A DNA stretch of 7,997 nucleotides from an uncultured Rikenella sp. (GCF_910579375.1 NZ_CAJTUJ010000084.1:1-7997), one strand, 5' to 3'. Positions 1 to 7,899 are shown, counted from the stretch's first letter. Numbers and translations: made by a program. Notes: generated from the letters alone by a model not told the origin.

Positions 1-3000
1 TCTGTTTTGCAGACAGAGGCGGTGACGGTGACGGCATTGGGGGGACGCAAGCAGAACAGAGCGTTGGGGTACTCCAGTACAGCTGTGAAAGGCGACGAAC
101 TCTCGCGTACCAACACCATCAGTCCGATTAACGCACTGCAAGGGAAAGTGGCCGGTCTTCAGATTTCGACCAACGGATCGTCCGGGGTAACCTCTTCCCC
201 GGTGATTACGCTCCGTGGTGCGAAGTCGCTGACCAAGAACAACTCCCCGATTTTCGTCATCGACGGGATCGTGATGCAGAACGACGAACAAGGGTTTAAC
301 GCTTCAGGAACCGGAGACCATTACGGGAACCAGCTGAAGAACCTGAACCCCAACGACTATGAATCGATCACCGTGCTGAAAGGTGCTGCCGCAACCGCGC
401 TGTACGGTTCTCGTGGTGCGAACGGTGCCATCGTGATCACCACCAAAGGCGGTAAAGCTCGCAAGGGAATCGGTGTCGAAGTGAAGTACACTCATGAATG
501 GCAGGACACGTACGCAGCTCCGGTGCCGTTGCAGAACCTGTACGGCGCAGGACGACCGACAAACGGTTATGAAGGCGATGTGATTCCCGGGACTTTGTCA
601 ACAACGGCCAACGGCGGCTATACCGCAGGTTCGTTCGGGCCCCGTCTCGACGGTCAGCTGATGGAACAGAACTACAAATGGCCCAATAATACGCCCGAAC
701 CGTTCGTGGCTTATCCGGACAACTGGCGCGCATTGTTCCAGACCGGTCAATATGACGATGTGAGCGTGGCATTGACCGGCGGGTCGGAAAAGGCTACCTA
801 TCGTCTTTCGTACGCTTATACGAAACTGAACGGGACGATGGCCAACAACAAGTTCAACCGCCACTCGGTGAACTTCCGGACGAACGGGAAGATCAACGAC
901 ATCTTCTCGGTGAACTTCGGGTTCCAGTACTCCAACTCCGATGCTTACAACGGTCAAACGCAAGGTATCTGGCAGTGGGACAACGGGCGGAACTACGGGA
1001 TGCTCACCACCTACTTCCTGAACCGGAACACCGACCTCGAATGGTATCGCGATAACTACATCGTCAATCGGGAGACCTGGGAACGCATCTCGACGAATAA
1101 ACAGACCTCGTTGCAGCGTTTGCAGACGGCGCTGAACCGGGAAGTGGACGACAACTTCCGTCACAACGAACAGACCATCATCGCCAGCTTGGGCTTGACC
1201 GCCCAGTTTACCGACTGGCTGGATGCCAATGTGACTGCCAGCTTCAACGACTTCAAGAAATTCGAAGAAGAAAAGAACTACGGTAGCGGCATCGGACGGT
1301 CCGGCACCGGCAACAAATACGGCATTTACGGCGGTTCGAGCGGACAGTACAACGGGAATGCGTCGCTGCACGGCAATGGTCGGTTCGTAGACGACAACCT
1401 CGAACTGGACGTGCGTGTCGGGGCGGAAATGTACGGCAACACCCGCGCCACTTCGTTTGAAAAGACGACCAACGGCGGTCTGGTCGTTCCGGGCGTATGG
1501 TCGTTCGGCAACTCGGTCAATCCGCTGACCACGAGCAATGTAAAAAACAGCTACACGCCGCGTAACAACATGGTTGTCGGGGTCTACGGAGCGATTAACC
1601 TCTCGTGGAAAGATCAGGTCTTCCTCGAAGTGACCGGGCGTAACGACTGGGTATCTTCCCTGTTGTTCCCCACTTGGTTGCCGCAGGGGGCCGATAACTG
1701 GTCGGTCTTCTATCCTTCGGTGAACGCATCGTGGGTATTCTCCGACACGTTCAACATCGACCCGAATATCCTTTCGTTCGGTAAACTGCGCGCTTCTTGG
1801 GCACAGGTAGGTTCCGGGACGGGCGCTTACGCCACCTCGAACGGTGCCGGATACTATAATGTATACTCGACCGGCATCCAGACGCCGGACGGAAGCAGCA
1901 TCATCGGTGCTTCGCCGAACAATACGACGCTGCCGAACTACGACCTCAAGCCGGAAATTCAGCAATCTATGGAGTTCGGTGCCGACCTCCGCTTCCTGAA
2001 CAGCCGCATCGGGGTGGACGTAGCTTACTACAAGATCAACACCAAGAACCAGATCCTCACCCTCGCAGCCGTGGCTGAATCGGGGGTAAGCAAACGCCTG
2101 ATCAACGCCGGTAACATCCAGAACCAGGGTTGGGAACTTCAGTTGGACGTGACCCCGATCCGGACGCGTACCGTGAACTGGAACATCGGCTTCAACTGGA
2201 CGCGCAACCGCGGTAAAATCAAAGAATTGCACGACAAGGTAAAACAGATACAGTTGTGGGGCGGGTATGACGCATCGCCGTCTATCTACGCTTTCGAAGG
2301 GGGTACCTTCGGGGTCTTCACCGGGGGGAACGGCTACGGTACCGCACCGCGGGTGACGTACGGCGAAGCGTCGCAACGTATGAACGGTACGACTCCGCAA
2401 AAATACGGCGATAAGTACATGCTCGACTACTGGGGTGCAGTAGGGAGTCCGAATGCTATCGAAGTTTACGGATGGACGACCGGTAGCGATATCCCGAACT
2501 ATTATGCGCAACGGGACGATAACGGCAACCTGACCCATCCGTACGATGTGCTCGGTTCCGTCGAACCCGACTTCACCTTCGGGCTCAACACCTCGGTGCA
2601 GGTGAATCTGCCGAACAACAACGGCTCGTTCGACTTCTTCGCTCAGATCGACGGTCGCTCGGGCGGGATGATGACCAACCCGGGCTTGCGTTACGGTATG
2701 AGTACCGGTACGGTCAAAGAATCTCTGTACGGTCGCGACAAGGAACACGGCGGGATTGAACGCGTGAACTGGAAAGGCGATCTCCTCTACAACGGGATCG
2801 AACTCGACGGGGTATTCCGTCCGGCAGATCTCGGTGGAGAAAATACGATGACCTCACTCAAAACGGGCCAGGAGGTAGATTTGGGCGGCATGACCTACAT
2901 GGAAGCGGTGAACGAAGGACACATCAAACCGATGCTGGCTTCCGCTTACTATAGCTACGCTTTCGGTTGGGGCTGCGCTTCGGACCTCTTCACCACCAAA

Positions 3001-3246
3001 GCCTCTTATGTGGCCTTGCGTGAATTGACTATTGGGTACAACTTCCCGGAAAAGTGGATCAAACACGTCGGCATGCAGTCGGCCCGGCTGTCGTTCACGG
3101 CCCGCAACCTCTGCTATATCTACAACGGGCTGTACGGTAAGACCAATCCGGAGTCCATCACCTCGAACAACCCGTTGACTCCGTTCGACGTCGGCGGTGT
3201 GCCGTTCACGCGCAACTTCGCACTCACTTTGGACGTACGGTTCTAA
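1..3246 (+). CDS. SusC/RagA-family TonB-linked outer membrane transporter, N-terminus cut by window start
   Basis: Outer-membrane beta-barrel that imports an oligosaccharide or peptide delivered by its SusD partner, powered by TonB. The frame is open from base 1, so the TTG at position 7 is not a real start; the signal peptide and the usual carboxypeptidase-D-like N-terminal domain would lie upstream. Of the 1081 residues visible, 6-14 (EAVTVTALG) resemble the TonB-box segment of SusC proteins. The plug domain spans roughly 20-150 and contains NSPIFVIDG (81-89) and the family signature around SRGANGAIVITTKGG (137-151). The rest is barrel, with the common LKPE motif at 649-652 and a terminal strand ending in Phe1081, as expected for BAM-dependent insertion. 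No frameshift or internal stop is seen. The gene is followed after 20 bp by susD, so the two are surely one operon. The substrate cannot be assigned from sequence. Confidence 0.95.
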   Translation, partial: SVLQTEAVTVTALGGRKQNRALGYSSTAVKGDELSRTNTISPINALQGKVAGLQISTNGSSGVTSSPVITLRGAKSLTKNNSPIFVIDGIVMQNDEQGFNASGTGDHYGNQLKNLNPNDYESITVLKGAAATALYGSRGANGAIVITTKGGKARKGIGVEVKYTHEWQDTYAAPVPLQNLYGAGRPTNGYEGDVIPGTLSTTANGGYTAGSFGPRLDGQLMEQNYKWPNNTPEPFVAYPDNWRALFQTGQYDDVSVALTGGSEKATYRLSYAYTKLNGTMANNKFNRHSVNFRTNGKINDIFSVNFGFQYSNSDAYNGQTQGIWQWDNGRNYGMLTTYFLNRNTDLEWYRDNYIVNRETWERISTNKQTSLQRLQTALNREVDDNFRHNEQTIIASLGLTAQFTDWLDANVTASFNDFKKFEEEKNYGSGIGRSGTGNKYGIYGGSSGQYNGNASLHGNGRFVDDNLELDVRVGAEMYGNTRATSFEKTTNGGLVVPGVWSFGNSVNPLTTSNVKNSYTPRNNMVVGVYGAINLSWKDQVFLEVTGRNDWVSSLLFPTWLPQGADNWSVFYPSVNASWVFSDTFNIDPNILSFGKLRASWAQVGSGTGAYATSNGAGYYNVYSTGIQTPDGSSIIGASPNNTTLPNYDLKPEIQQSMEFGADLRFLNSRIGVDVAYYKINTKNQILTLAAVAESGVSKRLINAGNIQNQGWELQLDVTPIRTRTVNWNIGFNWTRNRGKIKELHDKVKQIQLWGGYDASPSIYAFEGGTFGVFTGGNGYGTAPRVTYGEASQRMNGTTPQKYGDKYMLDYWGAVGSPNAIEVYGWTTGSDIPNYYAQRDDNGNLTHPYDVLGSVEPDFTFGLNTSVQVNLPNNNGSFDFFAQIDGRSGGMMTNPGLRYGMSTGTVKESLYGRDKEHGGIERVNWKGDLLYNGIELDGVFRPADLGGENTMTSLKTGQEVDLGGMTYMEAVNEGHIKPMLASAYYSYAFGWGCASDLFTTKASYVALRELTIGYNFPEKWIKHVGMQSARLSFTARNLCYIYNGLYGKTNPESITSNNPLTPFDVGGVPFTRNFALTLDVRF

Positions 3247-3266
3247 TTTGAAAAAGAAAATCACAT

Positions 3267-5285
3267 ATGAGAGTAATCAATAAATACCTGATTCCTTGTC
3301 TGGCAGCACTCGCGCTGGTCGGCTGTAAGGACAAGATGCGGGAACTGAACACGAATAAAGACCTGAACTCGGCCACCGATCCGCGTTTTATGTTCCTCGG
3401 GGCGACAAAAAGCTGGGACGGCTTCAGCCGCGAAGTCCTCTTGCAGAAGTACAACATCATGCAATTGATGCAGTATGTCGTACGCTACGACTACGCCAGC
3501 GTTCAGTACTACAACCCGGCCAAAGCCAACTCGGCGGTCTATCCGACCGTATTCAACCAGTACTGGAACGCCTATTATAACGGGATCAACGATATCGACA
3601 AGCCGGAGTATTGCGGCGCCTACGGCAGCCAGTTGAATACCCTGATCGATTATATCGACCACAGCGAGTTCATTCCGGATGCTCAACGGATTTGGTACGC
3701 CGACATGCGCGCCGTGTGTCAGATTCTGAACACCTATCAGGCATGGCGTCTGTTCGACGTCTACGGGGCGGCGGTCTATACCGAGGCCTTCCGGGCTCAG
3801 GCCACGACGGATCCGGTGATTCAGCCGACCTACGACCTGATTCAGAATGTCTATCTCGAACTGGACAAGACCGTCAAAGAGGCGATCGCTGTCTTGGCTG
3901 CCGAAGCAGTGCCGAATGCGGTCAGCCTCGGCGAATACGACTACTTCTACGGTTGGAAATCGAACGTGGCGATGGGCACTCCGGGCGCTACGGTCGTAAA
4001 ACGGGGCGACAATGCCGCTCAACGGAAATTGTGGATGAAATTCGCCAATGCGTTCCGTCTGAAGATGGCTTGGCGTTTCCGGGCTCGGAACCCGCAACAC
4101 TCCGACGAGGTCATCAAAGAGGTGCTCGCGTTGCCCGACGGCTTGTTCGCAAGCAACGACGAATCGTGCTTCTACAACTACTCGGAAGACCACGACAATG
4201 TGGTGAACGACATCAACGGCATCAGCCTCTACTTCGGCATCACGGACAACTTCATGCACCAGCTGAAGCGGACCAACGACCCGCGTCTGCCGCTACTGGC
4301 TCGGACGAACGGTCTGGATGCCGAGTTGAGCAAAGGGTATAAATACATCGAGGCCAACCATCCTACCTTGCTGACCACCGTGACCAAAAATCCGAATGGA
4401 AAGGATCAGGGGATGCCCGATCGATTGGCTCCGTCAATTCCGATCTTCGACCGCATCTATCAGGGACAGAATGCCAACCCGATGCTGAAAGATCAGGAAA
4501 TGGGGCCGGGCATGCTGTTGAGCGCGCAAAGCTACAGCCTCACCATTGCCAAGGGCAGCAGCACCGGGACGGACACTACGATCAACCTTCGGGTCGCTTC
4601 GCCGGCACAGGGACGTTACTTTGTCAAGAACGGCGGTTCGGACGGCGTGAACAGCTCGAACGACGGCGACGGCGATGTTTTCGACTGGAAAATCAAGCAG
4701 CGTCGGCCGATCATCACCTATCCGGAACAGTGTTTCACGCTGGCCTATCTGACGGCAGAAGGCGTCAGCACCGGCAAAACGGCCGAGGATTGGTACAACC
4801 TCGGGGTCAAGGCCGCAATCGATGAATTGCGATTGGATGCACAGCGGTATAAGATTCAGATCGCCACCTCCGCTTCGTTCCCGAAAATCGCCGGTCTGAC
4901 CGACAACGGCCCGTATCAGATTACGGACGACATGATCGACGACTATCTGGCTGCGAACCCGTATGTCGATAAAGAATCCATCGTAGCTCAGGCCTGGGTT
5001 TACTTCTACACCCACGCCGAAGAGATGTGGGGCTGGTGGAAACTGACCGGCTATCCGACCGTCGTACCGGTTCAATACGGCACGGCACTTCCGACGAAGG
5101 CTTACTTCGTGCAGCCGCAAACCGCCGAACAGGATCTGCTGACCTGGCCGCGCCGGTGCGTCCTGCCGGGTCAGGTCGAAAACACCTCGAATCGGTTGAA
5201 CGCAGTCGATGCGTTGATCGCAACCGAAGGATACGGCAGCAACGAAAACGTCACTTCGGGCCGTATCTGGTGGGATAAGGAATAA
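3267..5285 (+). CDS. SusD/RagB-family nutrient-binding outer membrane lipoprotein
   Basis: Surface lipoprotein that should cap the SusC barrel encoded just upstream and bind the substrate. The 672-residue product starts with a lipoprotein signal peptide: basic start, hydrophobic stretch LIPCLAALAL, and lipobox LVGC with Cys20 as the lipidated residue. The N-terminal half has the helical repeat layout of SusD proteins, including the segment around residues 150-175 (RAVCQILNTYQAWRLFDVYG). The C-terminal half keeps two family hallmarks: RRPIITYPE at 479-487 followed by a Leu-Thr-Ala-Glu-Gly segment, and WGWWKLTGYP at 588-597. These fit the SusD-like_2 type of subfamily better than classical SusD; the subfamily is inferred from memory. 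The ATG is preceded by an A-rich leader (AAAAAGAAAA, 3251-3260) rather than a Shine-Dalgarno sequence, normal for Bacteroidetes. An acidic loop at residues 465-473 might bind a metal. A terminator follows 27 bp after the stop. Confidence 0.94.
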   Translation: MRVINKYLIPCLAALALVGCKDKMRELNTNKDLNSATDPRFMFLGATKSWDGFSREVLLQKYNIMQLMQYVVRYDYASVQYYNPAKANSAVYPTVFNQYWNAYYNGINDIDKPEYCGAYGSQLNTLIDYIDHSEFIPDAQRIWYADMRAVCQILNTYQAWRLFDVYGAAVYTEAFRAQATTDPVIQPTYDLIQNVYLELDKTVKEAIAVLAAEAVPNAVSLGEYDYFYGWKSNVAMGTPGATVVKRGDNAAQRKLWMKFANAFRLKMAWRFRARNPQHSDEVIKEVLALPDGLFASNDESCFYNYSEDHDNVVNDINGISLYFGITDNFMHQLKRTNDPRLPLLARTNGLDAELSKGYKYIEANHPTLLTTVTKNPNGKDQGMPDRLAPSIPIFDRIYQGQNANPMLKDQEMGPGMLLSAQSYSLTIAKGSSTGTDTTINLRVASPAQGRYFVKNGGSDGVNSSNDGDGDVFDWKIKQRRPIITYPEQCFTLAYLTAEGVSTGKTAEDWYNLGVKAAIDELRLDAQRYKIQIATSASFPKIAGLTDNGPYQITDDMIDDYLAANPYVDKESIVAQAWVYFYTHAEEMWGWWKLTGYPTVVPVQYGTALPTKAYFVQPQTAEQDLLTWPRRCVLPGQVENTSNRLNAVDALIATEGYGSNENVTSGRIWWDKE

Positions 5286-5312
5286 CCCCCTGCGGTTTAT
5301 CAGGTAAACACG

Positions 5313-5357
5313 GAGGGCTCCGGGGAAACGATTTCCCCGGAGCCCTCTTCTTGTTGT
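5313..5357 (+). terminator. Intrinsic terminator of the susCD operon
   Basis: Perfect 16-bp inverted repeat: left arm GAGGGCTCCGGGGAAA (5313-5328), three-base loop CGA, right arm TTTCCCCGGAGCCCTC (5332-5347). It is followed by a T-rich tail TTCTTGTTGT (5348-5357). It lies 27 bp after the susD stop codon, so it ends the susCD transcript and separates it from fabI. Because the arms begin and end with A and T runs next to the loop, the real loop is probably a little larger. Confidence 0.92.
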
Positions 5358-5416
5358 CCGTTCGGCACGGCGGAAACCGGATTTTGCGGACAAGACGGTA
5401 ATTCGCCGGAAAAGAT

Positions 5417-5424
5417 TAACTTTG
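5417..5424 (+). promoter_or_regulatory. Probable fabI promoter, Bacteroidetes -7 box
   Basis: TAACTTTG matches the Bacteroidetes primary sigma factor -7 consensus TAnnTTTG exactly and lies 24 bp before the fabI ATG. A start site about 7 bases downstream would give a short A-rich leader (AAAAAAATTAAAGAACAAAA), typical for this phylum. No good -33 TTTG box sits at the usual spacing of about 19-21 bases; the nearest TTTG (5383-5386) is 30 bases upstream of the -7 box, which is too far. The position after the susCD terminator supports an independent fabI promoter. Confidence 0.65.
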
Positions 5425-5448
5425 TAAAAAAATTAAAGAACAAAACCG

Positions 5449-6333
5449 ATGTCTTATAATCTGCTGAAAGGTAAGAAAGGGCTCATCTTCGGAGCGCTCA
5501 ACGAAAAATCCATTGCCTGGAAAGTCGCCGAACGGGCCGTCGAAGAGGGGGCCGAAGTCGTCCTCACCAACACCCCCATGGCAGCCCGCATGGGCGGAAC
5601 CGCCGAACTGGCCGAAAAACTCGGCACCATCTTCGTTCCGGCCGATGCCACCAGCGTCAAGGACTTGGAAAACCTGATCGACAAAACCACCGAACACTTC
5701 GGCGGCAAGTTCGACTTCATACTCCACTCGATCGGCATGTCGCCCAACGTGCGCAAAGGGCGGACTTACGACGACCTCGACTACGATTTCCTCCAGAAAA
5801 CGCTCGACATCTCGGCCATCTCGTTCCACAAAGTGATGCAGGTGGCTCGGAAAAAGGATGCCCTGAACGAATGGGGCTCGATCGTAGCCTTGTCTTACAT
5901 CGCGGCACAGCGGACGCTGTACGGCTATAACGACATGGCCGACGCCAAGGCGCTGCTCGAGTCGATCGCGCGTTCGTTCGGCTACATCTATGGCCGCGAA
6001 AAGAAAATCCGCGTCAATACCGTTTCGCAGTCGCCCACCCCGACCACGGCCGGGAGCGGCGTGATGGGGCTCGACCACCTGATGGACTTCGCCCAGCGCA
6101 TGTCGCCGCTCGGGAATGCCACCGCATTGGACTGCGCCAACTACGTCATTACGCTCTTCAGCGACCTGACTAAGAAAGTGACCATGCAGAACCTCTTCCA
6201 CGACGGCGGTTTCTCCAGCATGGGGATGAGCCGGCGGGCGATGAAGCTCTACAGCCAGAGCCTGGAACAGGAGCTCAAGGAGTACGAAGAGAAGAACATG
6301 GAGTTCCTCGACGTGAAACACGGGGAGAAGTAG
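5449..6333 (+). CDS. fabI: Enoyl-[acyl-carrier-protein] reductase (NADH), FabI
   Basis: Cytoplasmic enzyme of type II fatty-acid synthesis that reduces the trans-2 double bond of enoyl-ACP in the last step of each elongation cycle. The 294-residue product is a short-chain dehydrogenase-fold protein with the FabI-type nucleotide-binding segment near the N-terminus (GALNEKSIAWKVA, 15-27). HSIG at 93-96 places a glycine where E. coli FabI has Gly93, the site altered in many triclosan-resistant mutants, so a normal diazaborine/triclosan pocket is expected. The catalytic pair is Tyr160 and Lys167 (Y-x6-K), with Tyr150 ten residues earlier, the same spacing as E. coli Tyr146/Tyr156/Lys163. HDGGFSS (251-257) is the usual C-terminal strand, but a charged tail of about 37 residues follows, so the protein is some 30 residues longer than E. 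coli FabI. The start matches the family N-terminus. The gene appears monocistronic, with terminators on both sides. Confidence 0.96.
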   Translation: MSYNLLKGKKGLIFGALNEKSIAWKVAERAVEEGAEVVLTNTPMAARMGGTAELAEKLGTIFVPADATSVKDLENLIDKTTEHFGGKFDFILHSIGMSPNVRKGRTYDDLDYDFLQKTLDISAISFHKVMQVARKKDALNEWGSIVALSYIAAQRTLYGYNDMADAKALLESIARSFGYIYGREKKIRVNTVSQSPTPTTAGSGVMGLDHLMDFAQRMSPLGNATALDCANYVITLFSDLTKKVTMQNLFHDGGFSSMGMSRRAMKLYSQSLEQELKEYEEKNMEFLDVKHGEK

Positions 6334-6367
6334 GAGACATATCGACTTCTTCGTCCGAAAATAACGC

Positions 6368-6417
6368 GCGGGGGGTCTTTCGACATCTGTTCGAAAGATC
6401 CCCCGCTGTTTTTTCTG
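6368..6417 (+). terminator. Intrinsic terminator of fabI, probably bidirectional
   Basis: Sixteen-pair hairpin with a single G-U wobble: left arm GCGGGGGGTCTTTCGA (6368-6383), loop CATCTGT, right arm TCGAAAGATCCCCCGC (6391-6406). On the plus strand it is followed by TGTTTTTTCTG (6407-6417), a good T-tract, 34 bp after the fabI stop. On the minus strand the hairpin lies about 20 bases beyond the stop of the convergent lipoprotein gene and is followed by a weaker T-rich stretch (GTTATTTT), so it may end both transcripts. Confidence 0.9.
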
Positions 6418-6425
6418 TGCGATTC

Positions 6426-7832
6426 CTATTCGTCTGCCGCAGTCGGCACGCAATTCCCGTCCTCGCAAACGCGCATGTTGAACGAATAGTTATAGCCCCG
6501 TTTCAGAATATTCGGCGCAATCCCCTGATAATATCGTCCGCCCGCCAATACCGTCAGCACCAACCGACTGTTTTCGTAGGCATAGAACCGATAATCGTTC
6601 GTTCCGTTGGGCTCGACCGCCGGATTGTAACCGATCGTCTGCGGCACCGCCTGCTCGGTCGCATTCGGGAAGAGATAGCCCCAATTGCTGAACCCGCTGA
6701 TCGTGATCTGTTCGATCGGCGGAATCGAATCCCACCCCTCGTCGAAGCGCACCTTGAAGGTCACGATCGCCGTTACGTGCGACAACCCCACCTGAACCCG
6801 ATTCTCGCCCGCCACCAAATTCTGCGTCACGCGCGCCGAGAGCGGAGGCTGCACCTCGTCGGCTCCGAAGAGCCGATTCACCGCCGTGTCCTTGCCGTTT
6901 ATCCATTGCGTTTCGTTTTCGGGCCATCGGTTCAAGTCTGCCGAACTGTTGGCCACCACATAGATACGCGCCTCCGGATAGGTGTTTCGGATGCGTTCCG
7001 CGGGCGGGAGGACCCGGATGTGAAGATCCGATTCGGTCGGACGCGGGAGACTTTGGGCGAACAGCACCTCTCCTTCGCGATCGAAACCGGCCACAAAAAG
7101 GCTGTCGACCCACTGGGCGCTGCTCTCCGAGCTGGAGCGGCCGGTCGGCAGCACGAGCTGATCGAGTTCGAACTGCAAATCCAACACCCCCGACCGCTGG
7201 AACATCGCGATTTCGGCCTGAAAACCGCCGGAAGAGGCCGCAATCCGGATCGCTCCCGTCCGTTCGGTCTCGGCCGGATTGGCCGACAGGATCAGGGCCA
7301 GCGAATCGACTTTGGGGCCGTGCGAAAGGAATTCGGATCGGATCCACTCGCTCCCCTCCGGGACGTCGACTTGATAGGAGGCGCCGCTACGCAGCTGCAC
7401 GATGACGGTATCGGCCTGGGGGCCGACCTGATAGATCGTCTCGCCGGCGACCAGCGTACCGTCGCCGGGTTGTGTGACGGCGATATCCCGGGTCACGCCG
7501 CCGCAAACGATCCGGATATAGGCCGTCCGATCCATCGCCGAGGGGTTCTCGTCGGCCGTGATGGTCAGGGTGGCGGCTCCGGCCTCGCCGCTCATCGGCG
7601 CCACGTGCATCCAGTCGGCAGCATCGCTTTTGGTGGCGGAGGTCTCGATGCGCCACGGCTGGCTGGCGATAAAGGTCGTAGTCGTCGGAGTCTGCGAACT
7701 TGAAGCGTCGGACGGGAGGCGGATTTCCGACACTTCGACGGTCACCTCGCCCGGAACCTCGACCTCGTTTTTGTTGCAGGCGGCCAACATCGCCAGAGCC
7801 AACCCGCTCAGGAGATAAGTTTTTGCATTCAT
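6426..7832 (-). CDS. Lipoprotein with two BACON-like domains and a fimbrillin-like C-terminal half
   Basis: Predicted 468-residue lipoprotein with no assigned function. The N-terminus is a clear lipoprotein signal peptide with lipobox LAAC and Cys19. Residues about 31-122 look like a BACON domain: beta-rich, with W60, the DWMHVAPMSGEAG segment at 73-85, DRTAYIRI at 101-108 and the closing VTQPGDG. Residues about 132-214 look like a second, more diverged copy (SEWI at 161-164, ERTGAIRI at 190-197, ending FQRSG). From about 215 the sequence resembles fimbrillin/Mfa-type proteins: WVDSLFVAGFDREGEVLF (241-258), then EARIYVVANSSADL (287-300), then a second beta-rich region (about 335-455). BACON domains are known as Bacteroidetes surface modules, often tied to carbohydrate or mucin binding; fimbrillin relatives build or anchor pili. 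Surface attachment or adhesion is inferred. The C-terminus has a close cysteine pair, C456 and C461. The gene faces fabI and shares its terminator; no co-oriented neighbour is visible. Domain calls are by eye. Confidence 0.85.
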   Translation of the reverse strand: MNAKTYLLSGLALAMLAACNKNEVEVPGEVTVEVSEIRLPSDASSSQTPTTTTFIASQPWRIETSATKSDAADWMHVAPMSGEAGAATLTITADENPSAMDRTAYIRIVCGGVTRDIAVTQPGDGTLVAGETIYQVGPQADTVIVQLRSGASYQVDVPEGSEWIRSEFLSHGPKVDSLALILSANPAETERTGAIRIAASSGGFQAEIAMFQRSGVLDLQFELDQLVLPTGRSSSESSAQWVDSLFVAGFDREGEVLFAQSLPRPTESDLHIRVLPPAERIRNTYPEARIYVVANSSADLNRWPENETQWINGKDTAVNRLFGADEVQPPLSARVTQNLVAGENRVQVGLSHVTAIVTFKVRFDEGWDSIPPIEQITISGFSNWGYLFPNATEQAVPQTIGYNPAVEPNGTNDYRFYAYENSRLVLTVLAGGRYYQGIAPNILKRGYNYSFNMRVCEDGNCVPTAADE

Positions 7833-7863
7833 CGTTTCTCTATAGTTTTATAAATAACATATA

Positions 7864-7899
7864 CATAGAACGATAGGTCGTATATCGAATCGTTCTGTG
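7864..7899. repeat. Inverted repeat upstream of the BACON/fimbrillin-like lipoprotein gene
   Basis: Arms AGAACGAT (7867-7874) and ATCGTTCT (7889-7896) are perfect reverse complements around a 14-base centre. Pairing extends outward through one wobble and two further pairs to 7864 and 7899, giving 11 pairs in all. It sits 32-67 bp upstream of the lipoprotein ATG on the minus strand, in a stretch that turns AT-rich toward the gene. It could be an operator or a hairpin in the 5' leader; an accidental palindrome is also possible. No promoter box with proper spacing was recognised here. Confidence 0.4.

Noticed and set aside
7..9. TTG as the start codon of the SusC gene
   Set aside because: The frame is open to the window edge, and the family has a signal peptide and another N-terminal domain before this point, so the gene is truncated by the window rather than starting here.
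598..2748. Open reading frame of 716 codons on the minus strand inside the SusC gene
   Set aside because: It lies wholly antisense to a well-supported family gene. Its product is rich in Val, Arg and His with no signal, domain or motif, as expected from a shadow of GC-rich codon use.
3261..4259. Minus-strand frames opposite susD (this one and another at 4434-5393)
   Set aside because: Both mirror the SusD coding frame and show no protein-family features. The second also runs through the susCD terminator.
5383..5386. TTTG as a -33 box for fabI
   Set aside because: It lies 30 bases ahead of the -7 box, well beyond the usual spacing of about 19-21 bases.
5416..6468. Minus-strand frame of 350 codons opposite fabI
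   Set aside because: fabI is certain from its catalytic residues. The antisense frame crosses the terminator and has low-complexity Val/His/Arg composition.
6417..7703. Plus-strand frame of 428 codons opposite the lipoprotein gene
   Set aside because: The minus-strand frame has a lipobox and recognisable domains. The plus-strand translation is rich in Arg, His and Gly without any family features and begins inside the fabI terminator tail.
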